Origin: Halopseudomonas bauzanensis | Lineage (GTDB): Bacteria > Pseudomonadota > Gammaproteobacteria > Pseudomonadales > Pseudomonadaceae | Reading direction: 5' to 3' | Length of the DNA stretch: 64,000 nucleotides | Assembly (NCBI RefSeq): GCF_900114735.1 | Contig: NZ_FOUA01000004.1 | Span: 62,001-126,000 of the forward strand | Shown: piece by piece, positions 48,132 through 56,931 of the stretch | Layout of the letters: each line of letters begins with the position of its first letter | How positions within the stretch are numbered: the first letter of the stretch is position 1 | The notes under the pieces: generated by a model | Told to the model about the DNA's origin: nothing | Database searches by the model: none | The model's input: the letters and a program-made list of their open reading frames with translations, nothing else | Position numbers and translations under genes: made by a program

Positions 48132-48160
48132 ATAATACTCAGCCCCTATCTCCCCGTCAA
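48132..48160 (-). promoter_or_regulatory. Strong sigma-70 promoter of the tRNA operon
   Basis: On the minus strand TTGACG (48155-48160) and TATTAT (48132-48137) are exactly 17 bases apart, each with one mismatch. The next bases (TCGCCCC) form a GC-rich discriminator, the mark of stringent (ppGpp) control of stable RNA promoters. Start is near 48125, about 83 bases before tRNA-Arg. Confidence 0.75.
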
Positions 48161-48281
48161 CGATGAATTCACATTTTTTTCAAATATTTGAGTAAGTTAA
48201 GAATCCACACCCTACCGCTCTTTTGCCAACGCCCCGCCGCATGCGACAATTGCCGCATTCTATGCACTTCCCAGGAACATC

Positions 48282-49136
48282 ATGAAAGCCCAACTGATCG
48301 ATGGCAAACAGATTGCCGCCAATCTCCGGCGCGAAATCGCCGATAAGGTCAACCAGCGCCGCGAACAAGGTCTGCGTATCCCCGGCCTCGCGGTCATTCT
48401 GGTCGGCAGCGATCCCGCCTCCCAGGTTTATGTGGCACACAAGCGCAAAGACTGCGAAGAAGTCGGCTTTATCTCCCAATCCCATGATCTGCCGGCCGAT
48501 ACTGCTCAGGAAGACCTGTTGCAGTTGATCGATACCCTTAATGAGGATTCGGACATCGACGGCATTCTGGTTCAGCTGCCGTTGCCGGCGCACCTCGACT
48601 CATCACTGCTGCTCGAACGTATTCGCCCGGACAAGGACGTGGACGGTTTCCACCCCTACAACATCGGCCGCCTGGCCCAGCGCATGCCGCTGCTGCGTCC
48701 CTGCACCCCGCTCGGCATTATCCGTCTGCTGAAAAGCACCGGTGTCAGCCCCTACGGTCTGAACGCCACCGTGGTGGGTGCTTCCAATATCGTTGGTCGC
48801 CCGATGGCTCTGGAGCTGCTGCTGGCTGGTTGCACCACCACGGTGGCCCACCGCTTCACCAGCGATCTGGAGGAGCATGTACGCCGCTCCGATCTGGTGG
48901 TCGTGGCGGTCGGCAAGCCCGGCCTGGTCAAGGGCGAATGGATCAAGCCCGGCGCAATCGTCATCGACGTGGGTATCAACCGCATGGAAGATGGCCGGCT
49001 ACGCGGCGATGTGGACTTCGAAGCGGCTGCCGAACGCGCCGCCTGGATCACTCCCGTACCCGGCGGCGTTGGCCCCATGACCCGCGCCTGCCTGCTGGAA
49101 AACACCCTCATCGCCTGCGAGAAGCTGCACAGCTGA
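48282..49136 (+). CDS. folD: Methylenetetrahydrofolate dehydrogenase/cyclohydrolase FolD
   Basis: FolD interconverts 5,10-methylene-, 5,10-methenyl- and 10-formyl-tetrahydrofolate using NADP, feeding purine and formyl-Met synthesis. The 284-residue protein is full length. The substrate site has Tyr50 and Lys54 in [16 protein letters not shown], followed by [10 protein letters not shown] near residue 98-107. The NADP domain has [42 protein letters not shown] closes the family signature near the end. AGGAA precedes the ATG. It diverges from the tRNA operon promoter and converges on an SDR gene. Confidence 0.97.
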   Translation: MKAQLIDGKQIAANLRREIADKVNQRREQGLRIPGLAVILVGSDPASQVYVAHKRKDCEEVGFISQSHDLPADTAQEDLLQLIDTLNEDSDIDGILVQLPLPAHLDSSLLLERIRPDKDVDGFHPYNIGRLAQRMPLLRPCTPLGIIRLLKSTGVSPYGLNATVVGASNIVGRPMALELLLAGCTTTVAHRFTSDLEEHVRRSDLVVVAVGKPGLVKGEWIKPGAIVIDVGINRMEDGRLRGDVDFEAAAERAAWITPVPGGVGPMTRACLLENTLIACEKLHS

Positions 49137-49153
49137 GCAGGGCCTTGCCCTGC
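49137..49153. terminator. Short hairpin between folD and the convergent SDR gene
   Basis: GCAGGGC / GCCCTGC with a CTT loop directly after the folD stop. The trailing sequence is TTGCCTTGC, not a clean T-run. Confidence 0.45.
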
Positions 49154-49161
49154 TTGCCTTG

Positions 49162-49950
49162 CTACAGGCTGGCGGTCGCGCCACCGTCTACCGGCAGGTT
49201 GATGCCGTTGATGAAGGCCGCCGCCGGTGATGCGAGAAAACCCACCGCATTGGCGAACTCCTCCGGCTCGGCAAAACGCCGGGCCGGAATGGTCTGCAGC
49301 AACGCCTGCTCCACTTCCTGCTCGGTTTTGCCGGCCGCTTCAGCGCGAAAGGTCAGCAAGCCCTCAAGACGCGCGGTACGCGTCAGCCCCGGCAATACGT
49401 TGTTGACTGTCACTCCCTCCCCCGCCAGCTCCGTAGCAAGGGTCTTCGCCCAGTTGGCCATGGCCGCGCGTATGCTGTTGGATACTCCCAGATTAGGGAG
49501 CGGGGTCTTTACTGAGGTCGAAAGCACATTGATGATGCGGCCGTAATTAAGCTCGCGCATGCCTGGCAACAGCAAATGCAGTAAGGTCTGGCTGCTCAGC
49601 AGGTGTTGATTGAATGCCGCTGCGTAGCTTTCTGTTGCCGCCAGATGCGCCGGCCCCGGCGCCGGACCACCGGTGTTATTGACCCAGATACAGATAGGCC
49701 CACCCCGGTCGACCTCCGCTTGCACCGCTACCGCCAGCGCTGGCAAATCACCCGAGTCAACACAGATGTAGCCATGCTTTTGTCCTTCGGCGGTCGGCAG
49801 TTGCTCGATCACCTCGGACAGTTTTTCTTCACTGCGGGCCAGAACGATAACCTCCGCTCCCTGCAACGCCAGTTGTCGCGCGCAAGCGGCGCCCAATCCC
49901 TGGCTGGCCCCGCCGACCAGGGCTCGTTTTCCAGCTAAATTCAGATCCAT
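49162..49950 (-). CDS. Atypical SDR (BKR-like) lacking the catalytic Tyr-Lys pair
   Basis: This 262-residue protein has an SDR fold, but both signature motifs are altered. The nucleotide motif is GGASQGLG (residues 13-20), where Thr-Gly is usual at the start. At the active site Ser144 is kept in NVLSTSVKTP, but the Tyr-x3-Lys position is Ser157-x3-Arg161 (VSNSIRAAM). This matches the subgroup of FabG-like SDRs that do not have a canonical tetrad. The ATG at 49950 follows GGGAG. It lies 82 bases downstream of prpF on the same strand, where other Pseudomonas have prpD, so it may be read with the propionate operon. Catalysis, if any, is unknown. Confidence 0.8.
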   Translation of the reverse strand: MDLNLAGKRALVGGASQGLGAACARQLALQGAEVIVLARSEEKLSEVIEQLPTAEGQKHGYICVDSGDLPALAVAVQAEVDRGGPICIWVNNTGGPAPGPAHLAATESYAAAFNQHLLSSQTLLHLLLPGMRELNYGRIINVLSTSVKTPLPNLGVSNSIRAAMANWAKTLATELAGEGVTVNNVLPGLTRTARLEGLLTFRAEAAGKTEQEVEQALLQTIPARRFAEPEEFANAVGFLASPAAAFINGINLPVDGGATASL

Positions 49951-50032
49951 CGTTGACTCCCATGATAGTGACACCCGGTTCAAGGGTTCGATGCATCTCA
50001 GCTTAACGTATCCGGCCCGCCTTGCACGGCTT

Positions 50033-51220
50033 TCAACAGGTGCCGTCGGGCACCCGCACCCAACCTTCCATGAGAATCCGTGCACTGCGGCTCATGATGG
50101 CCTTGTTCACCGTCCAACTGCCATTCACCTGACTGGCCTGCGCGCCCACCCGCAGCGTGCCTGACGGATGCCCGAAGCGTACCGATTCACGCTCGCCACC
50201 GCCGGCCGCCAGATTGACCAGCGTGCCCGGAATAGCCGCAGCGGTACCGATCGCCACCGCGCAGGTGCCCATCATGGCGTGGTGCAGCTTACCCATGGAC
50301 AACGCCCGCACCAGCAGATCGATTTCACTGGCCTGGATCTGCTTGCCACTGGAGGCCGGATAGTCCTTCGGTTTGGAGACGAAGGCGATCTTTGGCGTAT
50401 GTTGACGCTTGGCCGCTTCCTCTGGATTGTTGATCAGCCCCATGCGCAGAGCGCCGGCCACCCGAATCGCCTCGAAACGCGCCAGCGCCTCGGGATTGCC
50501 ATTGATATCTTCGCGCAGCTCAGTGCCCTGATAGCCAATATCCTCGGCGTTGACGAATACCGTTGGAATGCCCGCAGTGATCATGGTCGCCTGCAGCGTG
50601 CCGATACCCGGCACCTCAAGCTCGTCCACAAGATTACCGGTGGGGAACATGGAGCCGCCCTCGCCGTCATCTTCCGACGGGTCGATGAATTCCAGCACGA
50701 TTTCCGCTGCGGGAAAGGTCACTCCATCCAACTCGAAATCACCCAACTCCTGGACCTGGCCATTGGTGACCGGCACGTGGGCGATGATGGTCTTGCCAAT
50801 GTTGGCTTGCCAGACCCGTACCGTGCAGGTGCCGTTATCCGGAATACGCACCGGATCGACCAGCCCGGCATGGATGGCAAAGGCACCCGCCGCCGTAGAC
50901 AGATTGCCACAGTTACCGCTCCAGTCGACGAAGGGGCTGTCGATGGAGACCTGGCCGTAGAGGTAGTCGACATCGTGATCCGGCTGGCTGCTTTTTGACA
51001 GGATCACGCATTTGCTGGTGCTGGATGTCGCACCGCCCATGCCATCAATGTGGGCAGCATAGGGATCAGGGCTGCCGATCACCCGCATGAACAACTGATT
51101 ACGCGCTTCGCCGGGCACCTGACAGGAGGCCGGCAAGTCTTGCAGGCGGAAAAACACGCCCTTGCTGGTACCGCCACGCATATAGGTGGCGGGGATCTTG
51201 ATCTGTGTTGCCTGGGTCAT
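50033..51220 (-). CDS. prpF: 2-methylaconitate cis-trans isomerase PrpF
   Basis: PrpF shifts the double bond of the 2-methylaconitate isomer made by AcnD so that aconitase can finish the reaction. The 395-residue protein has the diaminopimelate-epimerase-like fold of two similar halves. Recognisable parts are IPATYMRGGTSKGVFF at residues 9-24, the DWSGNCGNLSTAAGAFAIHAG segment with the active Cys region, and HHAMMGTCAVAIGTAAAIPGT in the second half. The ATG at 51220 has AGGAG six bases upstream. It begins 56 bases after acnD. Such AcnD-PrpF pairs replace or back up PrpD. Confidence 0.93.
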   Translation of the reverse strand: MTQATQIKIPATYMRGGTSKGVFFRLQDLPASCQVPGEARNQLFMRVIGSPDPYAAHIDGMGGATSSTSKCVILSKSSQPDHDVDYLYGQVSIDSPFVDWSGNCGNLSTAAGAFAIHAGLVDPVRIPDNGTCTVRVWQANIGKTIIAHVPVTNGQVQELGDFELDGVTFPAAEIVLEFIDPSEDDGEGGSMFPTGNLVDELEVPGIGTLQATMITAGIPTVFVNAEDIGYQGTELREDINGNPEALARFEAIRVAGALRMGLINNPEEAAKRQHTPKIAFVSKPKDYPASSGKQIQASEIDLLVRALSMGKLHHAMMGTCAVAIGTAAAIPGTLVNLAAGGGERESVRFGHPSGTLRVGAQASQVNGSWTVNKAIMSRSARILMEGWVRVPDGTC

Positions 51221-51276
51221 TGCTTGCTCCTGTTGGAATCCCCCTCTCCCGGAAGAGAGAGAGACTCTCCTGGCCG

Positions 51277-53886
51277 TTACACCTTTCCTTCCAGAAAGTC
51301 CTGAGCAAACCGCTGCAGTACCCCACCCGCTTCGTACACAGTGACTTCCTCATCGCTGTCCAGTCGGCACGTCATGGGTACTTCAACCCGCTCGCCGTTC
51401 TGGCGGTTGATCACCAGCGTCAGCTCGGCACGCGGCGCCGGCGTGCCCACCACGTCGTAGGTCTCGGTGCCGTCCAGCTCCAGCGTTTTGCGCGTGGTGC
51501 CCGGTTTGAACTCCAGCGGCAGTACGCCCATGCCGATCAGGTTAGTACGGTGAATGCGCTCGAAGCCTTCAGCGGCAATCGCCTCAACGCCCGCCAGACG
51601 CACACCCTTGGCTGCCCAGTCGCGACTGGAGCCCTGGCCGTAGTCGGCGCCGGCGATGATGATCAGCGGCTGCTTGCGGTTCATGTAGGTTTCGATGGCT
51701 TCCCACATGCGCATCACCTGACCTTCCGGCTCGACCCGTGCCAACGAGCCCTGCTTCACGCTGCCGTCGTCGTTCAACACCATCTCATTGAACAGCTTCG
51801 GGTTGGCAAAGGTCGCGCGCTGGGCAGTCAGGTGGTCACCGCGGTGGGTAGCGTAGGAGTTGAAGTCTTCCTCCGGCAGGCCCATCTTGTGCAGGTACTC
51901 ACCCGCGGCGCTGTCCATCATGATGGCGTTGGACGGCGACAGGTGATCGGTAGTGATGTTGTCCGGCAGGATCGCCAGCGGGCGCATACCGGTCATTGTC
52001 CGCTCACCGGCCAGCGCGCCTTCCCAGTATGGCGGACGGCGGATGTAGGTGGACATCGACCGCCAGTCATACAGCGGGCTTTCCGCTTCCTCGATAGCGC
52101 CCAGATCGAACATCGGGATGTAGACTTGCTTGAACTGTTCGGGCTTGACGCTGGAGGCGACGATGGCGTCGATTTCCTCATCGCTCGGCCACAGATCCTT
52201 CAAGGTAACCGGCTGGCCATTCTGGTCGCGGCCAAGCACATCCTGCTCGATATCGAAGCGCACGGTACCGGCAATGGCATAGGCCACCACCAGCGGCGGC
52301 GAGGCCAGGAAGGCCTGCTTGGCGTAGGGGTGAATACGCCCATCGAAGTTGCGGTTACCCGACAGTACTGCCGTGGCGTACAGGTCGCGGTCGATGATTT
52401 CCTGCTGGATTTTCGGGTCCAGCGCGCCGGACATGCCGTTACAGGTGGTGCAGGCATAACCGACGATACCGAAGCCGAGCTTTTCCAGCTCCGGCAGCAG
52501 CCCGGATTCCTCCAGGTACAGCCTGGCGACTTTGGAGCCTGGAGCAAAGGAAGTCTTGACCCAGGGCTTGCGCACCAGACCCAGCTCGTTGGCCTTCTTC
52601 GCGACCAACCCGGCGGCAACCACGTTGCGCGGATTGGAGGTGTTGGTGCAGCTGGTGATGGCGGCAATGATTACCGCACCGTCGGGCATCAGCCCCTGTG
52701 CTTCTTCTGTCTTGCCAGATTCCCACTTCGCTTCGTCAGCAATACCCCGTTCGGCCAATGCCGACGTGGGCAGACGGCGGTGCGGGTTGGACGGGCCAGC
52801 CAGGTTGCGCTCCACAGTGGACAGGTCGAATTCCAGTACCCGCTCGTATTCAGCAGTGGTCAGCGCATCGCTCCACAGCCCCAGGGTCTTGGCGTACTGC
52901 TCGACCAGCGCGACCTGCTCCGGCTCGCGGCCGGTCAGTTTCAGGTAGTCGGTGGTCTGCTGGTCGATATAGAACATCGATGCAGTGGCACCGTATTCCG
53001 GGCACATATTGGAGATGGTTGCGCGGTCACCGATGGTCAGGCTGTCGGCACCTTCACCGAAGAACTCGACATAGGCGCCCACTACCCGCTCCTGACGCAG
53101 GAACTCGGTCAGCGCCAGTACGATATCCGTAGCGGTGATACCCGGCTGACGCTTGCCGGTGAGCCTGACGCCGACGATGTCGGGCAGGCGCATCATCGAC
53201 GGCCGACCGAGCATCACGGTTTCCGCTTCCAGGCCACCCACCCCAATGGCGATCACGCCCAGCGCATCAACGTGCGGCGTATGGGAGTCGGTGCCCACGC
53301 AGGTATCCGGGAAAGCGACGCCATCACGGGCCTGGATCACCGGGCTCATCTTCTCGAGGTTGATCTGGTGCATGATGCCGTTACCGGCGGGGATCACGTC
53401 GACGTTCTTGAACGCGGTCTTGGTCCACTCGATAAAGTGGAAGCGATCCTCGTTGCGGCGATCCTCGATGGCGCGGTTCTTGTCGAAGGCTTCCGGGTCA
53501 AAGCCCGCATGCTCGACGGCCAGCGAATGGTCGACAATCAACTGCGTAGGTACCACCGGGTTGACCTTGGCCGGGTCACCACCGGCCTCGGCGATGGCAT
53601 CACGCAGGCCGGCCAGGTCCACCAACGCGGTCTGACCGAGGATGTCATGGCAGACCACCCGCGCCGGGTACCAGGGAAAGTCCAGGTCGCGCTTGCGATA
53701 AATCAGCTGCTCCAGCGCCGCGGTGAGCTTGTCCGGCTCGCAGCGACGTACCAGTTGCTCGGCCAACACCCGCGAGGTGTAGGGCAGCTTGGCCCATGCT
53801 CCGGCCTGGATAGCGTCCACGGCCGCTGGGGCGTTGTAATAGTCCAGGTCGCTTCCTGGCAGGTTTTCACGATATTGGGTGTTCAT
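51277..53886 (-). CDS. acnD: Fe/S-dependent 2-methylcitrate dehydratase AcnD
   Basis: AcnD is an aconitase-family enzyme that dehydrates 2-methylcitrate in the propionyl-CoA pathway. The 869-residue protein has the usual length. The [4Fe-4S] cluster Cys residues lie in AAITSCTNTSNP and YACTTCNGMSGAL. The swivel domain contains GADYGQGSSRDWAAKG with the active Ser-Arg region. It overlaps prpC by one base (TAATG) and is 56 bases before prpF. The protein starts [20 protein letters not shown], typical of AcnD. In this cluster it is the only 2-methylcitrate dehydratase. Confidence 0.94.
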   Translation of the reverse strand: MNTQYRENLPGSDLDYYNAPAAVDAIQAGAWAKLPYTSRVLAEQLVRRCEPDKLTAALEQLIYRKRDLDFPWYPARVVCHDILGQTALVDLAGLRDAIAEAGGDPAKVNPVVPTQLIVDHSLAVEHAGFDPEAFDKNRAIEDRRNEDRFHFIEWTKTAFKNVDVIPAGNGIMHQINLEKMSPVIQARDGVAFPDTCVGTDSHTPHVDALGVIAIGVGGLEAETVMLGRPSMMRLPDIVGVRLTGKRQPGITATDIVLALTEFLRQERVVGAYVEFFGEGADSLTIGDRATISNMCPEYGATASMFYIDQQTTDYLKLTGREPEQVALVEQYAKTLGLWSDALTTAEYERVLEFDLSTVERNLAGPSNPHRRLPTSALAERGIADEAKWESGKTEEAQGLMPDGAVIIAAITSCTNTSNPRNVVAAGLVAKKANELGLVRKPWVKTSFAPGSKVARLYLEESGLLPELEKLGFGIVGYACTTCNGMSGALDPKIQQEIIDRDLYATAVLSGNRNFDGRIHPYAKQAFLASPPLVVAYAIAGTVRFDIEQDVLGRDQNGQPVTLKDLWPSDEEIDAIVASSVKPEQFKQVYIPMFDLGAIEEAESPLYDWRSMSTYIRRPPYWEGALAGERTMTGMRPLAILPDNITTDHLSPSNAIMMDSAAGEYLHKMGLPEEDFNSYATHRGDHLTAQRATFANPKLFNEMVLNDDGSVKQGSLARVEPEGQVMRMWEAIETYMNRKQPLIIIAGADYGQGSSRDWAAKGVRLAGVEAIAAEGFERIHRTNLIGMGVLPLEFKPGTTRKTLELDGTETYDVVGTPAPRAELTLVINRQNGERVEVPMTCRLDSDEEVTVYEAGGVLQRFAQDFLEGKV

Positions 53887-55046
53887 TACTTACGATCCTT
53901 CAACGCCACAAACTGCAGATCTTCCGGGCCAACATAGTTGGCGCTCGGGCGGATGATCTTGCCGTCGATGCGCTGCTCGATCACATGCGCTGACCAGCCG
54001 GCAGTACGAGCGATCACGAACAACGGAGTGAACATCGCGGTAGGCACGCCCATCATGTGGTAGCTCACGGCGCTGAACCAGTCGAGGTTGGGGAACATCT
54101 TCTTGGCTTCCCACATGACGCTTTCCAGACGCTCGGCAATGTCGTACATCTTCTTGTTGCCCTGCTCCTGGGACAGCTCCTCGGCAACTTTCTTGATCAC
54201 TTCGTTGCGTGGATCGGAAACGGTGTAGACCGGGTGACCGAAGCCGATGACCACTTCCTTGCGCCCTACCCGCTCCCGGATATCGGCTTCTGCCTCGTCC
54301 GGATTGTCGTAGCGCTTCTGGATCTCGAAGGCGACTTCGTTGGCACCGCCGTGTTTCGGGCCACGCAGCGCGCCGATGGCGCCAGCGATGGCCGAGAACA
54401 TGTCCGAACCGGTACCGGCGATGACGCGGCTGGTAAAGGTCGAGGCGTTGAATTCGTGCTCGGCATACAGGTTCAGCGAGGTGTGCATGGCGCGTACCCA
54501 GGAATCGCGGGGCTTCTCGCCGTGCAGCAGGTGCAGGAAGTGACCGCCGATGGAGTCATCATCGGTTTCCACATCGATGCATTTGCCGTTATGGCTGTAG
54601 TGATACCAGTACAGCAGCATGGAACCCAACGACGCCATCAGCTTGTCGGCGATATCCCGGGCGCCCGGATGGTTGTGGTCATCCTTTTCCGGGGTCAGGC
54701 AGCCGAGCACCGACACACCGGTACGCATTACGTCCATCGGGTGCGCCGACGGCGGCAGTTGCTCCAGGGCGGTCATCACCGCAGCAGGCAGGCCGCGCAA
54801 CGCTTTCAGCTTGGTCTTGTACGCAGCCAGCTCAGCCACCGTGGGCAGCTTGCCGTGCACCAGCAGATGGGCGATTTCCTCGAATTCACAGGTAGTGGCG
54901 ATATCGAGAATGTCATAGCCACGGTAATGCAGATCGTTACCGCTGCGGCCGACAGTGCACAGCGCGGTATTGCCGGCGGCGGTACCGCTCAGGGCGACGG
55001 ACTTCTTCGGCTTGAAGGTCGGGGTGGTCGATTCGTTGGCGCTCAT
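53886..55046 (-). CDS. prpC: 2-methylcitrate synthase PrpC
   Basis: PrpC joins propionyl-CoA and oxaloacetate into 2-methylcitrate. The 386-residue protein is a type II citrate-synthase-fold enzyme. Catalytic residues lie in the family motifs: His in HSHNGK, the central His in [16 protein letters not shown] and Asp in [16 protein letters not shown]. The N-terminal part ([29 protein letters not shown]) matches methylcitrate synthases more than the citrate enzyme. It follows prpB after 51 bases and overlaps acnD by one base. Confidence 0.94.
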   Translation of the reverse strand: MSANESTTPTFKPKKSVALSGTAAGNTALCTVGRSGNDLHYRGYDILDIATTCEFEEIAHLLVHGKLPTVAELAAYKTKLKALRGLPAAVMTALEQLPPSAHPMDVMRTGVSVLGCLTPEKDDHNHPGARDIADKLMASLGSMLLYWYHYSHNGKCIDVETDDDSIGGHFLHLLHGEKPRDSWVRAMHTSLNLYAEHEFNASTFTSRVIAGTGSDMFSAIAGAIGALRGPKHGGANEVAFEIQKRYDNPDEAEADIRERVGRKEVVIGFGHPVYTVSDPRNEVIKKVAEELSQEQGNKKMYDIAERLESVMWEAKKMFPNLDWFSAVSYHMMGVPTAMFTPLFVIARTAGWSAHVIEQRIDGKIIRPSANYVGPEDLQFVALKDRK

Positions 55047-55097
55047 GGCGTTCTCCTCACTTGGACCCGGTCGGGGCTGTTATTGTCTTTAGCGGTT

Positions 55098-55982
55098 TTA
55101 CTTCTTGCCGGCGGCAAACAGTGCGTCGAGCTTATCTTCAAAGGCATGGTAGCCGATGCGGTCATACAGCTCGTTACGAGTCTGCATGCTGTCGATTACA
55201 TTCTGCTGGTGGCCTTCAGTGCGAATGGCGTTGTAGACATTTTCCGCCGCCTTGTTCGCTGCGCGGAACGCCGAGAGCGGATACAGCTGGATGGCCACGC
55301 CAACCGAAGCCAGTTCCTCGCGGGTGAACAACGGCGTAGCGCCAAACTCGGTAATGTTGGCCAGCACGGGCACGTTCAGCTCCTTGACGAAACGCTCGTA
55401 GGTCGGCAGGTCGTAGGCAGCCTCGGCGAAAATTCCGTCGGCACCGGCCTCAACGTAGCGCTTGCAGCGCTCCAGAGCGGCTTCCACACCTTCAGCCTGG
55501 ATGGCGTCGGTACGGGCGATCAGGAAGAAATTCGGATCGGTCTTGGCATCAGCAGCGGCCTTGACCCGATCAACCATTTCGCCGGTGGAAACAATTTCCT
55601 TACCCGGGCGGTGGCCACAACGCTTGGCACCAACCTGATCCTCGATGTGCGCAGCAGCGGCGCCGGCCTTGATCAGACTCTTGACCGTACGCTCGATATT
55701 GAAGGCGCTGGGGCCAAAGCCGGTGTCGATGTCCACCAGCAGCGGGAGATCACAGACATCGGTAATGCGGCGCACATCGATCAGCACGTCTTCCAGGGTA
55801 TTGATGCCCAGATCAGGCAGGCCCAGCGAGCCTGCCGCCACGCCGCCACCGGACAGGTAGATGGCCTTGAAGCCGGCGCGCTTGGCCAGCAGCGCATGGT
55901 TGGCATTGATCGCACCAATAACCTGGAGCGGATGTTCTTCGGCAATTGCATCACGGAAACGCTGGCCTGGGGTCTTGTTCAT
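55098..55982 (-). CDS. prpB: Methylisocitrate lyase PrpB
   Basis: PrpB splits 2-methylisocitrate into pyruvate and succinate, the last step of the pathway. The 294-residue protein is an isocitrate-lyase-superfamily TIM barrel. Catalytic Cys122 is in [12 protein letters not shown] (KRCGH; KKCGH in most relatives), and metal-binding acids are Asp84 and Asp86 in LVDIDTGFG. The start motif [24 protein letters not shown] and [18 protein letters not shown] are typical. The ATG overlaps the end of the regulator gene by four bases, so the regulator and enzymes share a transcript. Confidence 0.95.
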   Translation of the reverse strand: MNKTPGQRFRDAIAEEHPLQVIGAINANHALLAKRAGFKAIYLSGGGVAAGSLGLPDLGINTLEDVLIDVRRITDVCDLPLLVDIDTGFGPSAFNIERTVKSLIKAGAAAAHIEDQVGAKRCGHRPGKEIVSTGEMVDRVKAAADAKTDPNFFLIARTDAIQAEGVEAALERCKRYVEAGADGIFAEAAYDLPTYERFVKELNVPVLANITEFGATPLFTREELASVGVAIQLYPLSAFRAANKAAENVYNAIRTEGHQQNVIDSMQTRNELYDRIGYHAFEDKLDALFAAGKK

Positions 55983-56689
55983 TGGGTACTCCCTCCTGAG
56001 GATGTGGTGAGGTCACGCTGTTCCAGCATGCGACGCTCGATGTTGCGGCGGGATGCGCTGATATGACGGCGCATCAGCATTTCCGCGAGTTCACCATCGC
56101 GATCGGCGATGGCTTCGATAATTCGGTGATGTTCGGCGAATGCCTGCTGCGGGCGCTTGGGCGTGGACGAGAATTTATAGCGGTACATGCGCACCAGGTG
56201 ATACAGGTCGCCACAGAGCATGTCGCTGAGCGTGCGGTTCTTGCTGCCCTGGATGATCACGAAGTGGATATCCAGGTCGCCTTCCTGCTGGTAATAGGAT
56301 TCGTTGGCCTTGAGGCCTGAGTGCCGCTCGTGGGTGGCCAGCACATCGCGCAGGTTGGCAATCTCTTCGGCGGTCATGTTCTGTGCCGCCAGTCGACAGG
56401 CCATGCCTTCCAACGCCTCGCGCACGTGGTACAGCTCGATCAATTCTTCGTAGCTCAGCGACACCACGCGCACCCCCGCATGGGGAACGCGTACTACCAG
56501 GCGGCGCCCTTCAAGGCGGCGGATGGCTTCGCGCAATGGACCGCGGCTGATACCGAAGGTCGTGGACAGAAATTGTTCACTAATGCGCGTACCCGGCGGG
56601 ATCTCGCCTTTGACAATAGCCGTCTGCAGACGCTGGAAGGCGCCGTCGGACAAAGTTGCGGCTGGTAATGCGTGATCAGTCTCGGCCAA
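55979..56689 (-). CDS. GntR-family (FadR subfamily) regulator of the propionate operon
   Basis: This 236-residue protein has an N-terminal winged helix-turn-helix ([20 protein letters not shown], about residues 37-56) and a C-terminal FCD ligand domain with the metal-binding type motif around DLDIHFVI. It is the GntR regulator that precedes prpB in Pseudomonas; the ligand is probably 2-methylcitrate or a related acid. No ATG or GTG exists near the beginning; the best start is a TTG at 56689, with AAGG ten bases upstream. One operator copy lies exactly between that site and the start codon, another 64 bases further up, so strong autoregulation is expected. Confidence 0.88.
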   Translation of the reverse strand: MAETDHALPAATLSDGAFQRLQTAIVKGEIPPGTRISEQFLSTTFGISRGPLREAIRRLEGRRLVVRVPHAGVRVVSLSYEELIELYHVREALEGMACRLAAQNMTAEEIANLRDVLATHERHSGLKANESYYQQEGDLDIHFVIIQGSKNRTLSDMLCGDLYHLVRMYRYKFSSTPKRPQQAFAEHHRIIEAIADRDGELAEMLMRRHISASRRNIERRMLEQRDLTTSSGGSTQ

Positions 56690-56699
56690 TTGTTGACAA
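56690..56699. promoter_or_regulatory. GntR operator, proximal copy
   Basis: TTGTTGACAA, arms TTGT/ACAA around two bases, touching the gntR start codon. It is the exact reverse complement of the distal copy's core. The arms are those expected for FadR-subfamily regulators. Confidence 0.55.
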
Positions 56700-56760
56700 C
56701 CTTATTGTGTTTTGTAAGTCTCACTGCAATTTATGGGCAGATCATGCCTTCCCAAGACAA

Positions 56761-56776
56761 GGATTGTCAACAATCC
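56761..56776. promoter_or_regulatory. GntR operator, distal copy
   Basis: GGATTGTCAACAATCC: seven-base arms GGATTGT / ACAATCC around CA, a perfect inverted repeat. The centre is 74 bases from the proximal site's centre, close to seven helical turns, so two dimers would face the same side of the DNA. Confidence 0.65.
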
Positions 56777-56931
56777 ATTAAATGGCTGAATTTTTTGAAA
56801 AACAATCGAGGGGAACTTATCGCTCTGGGTGCCGGTCTGCTTGGCATGCTACTATTCCGCCTGCCTAACGCTGCCTTTTCCACCACATCCAGGGAATGGA
56901 GCAGCTGTCCGAAACTGCTGCTGAGAACACT

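Noticed and set aside
48181-48190. CAAATATTTG palindrome near folD as an operator
   Set aside because: A ten-base AT-rich palindrome is easily met by chance and is not associated with a clear folD promoter.
51205-53937. A 910-codon open frame on the plus strand opposite acnD
   Set aside because: It is the mirror of a high-GC coding gene; no ribosome site, no protein family character, and acnD explains the DNA fully.
54057-56066. A 669-codon open frame opposite prpC and prpB
   Set aside because: Spans two real genes in antisense; low-complexity His/Val/Gly-rich translation typical of shadows.
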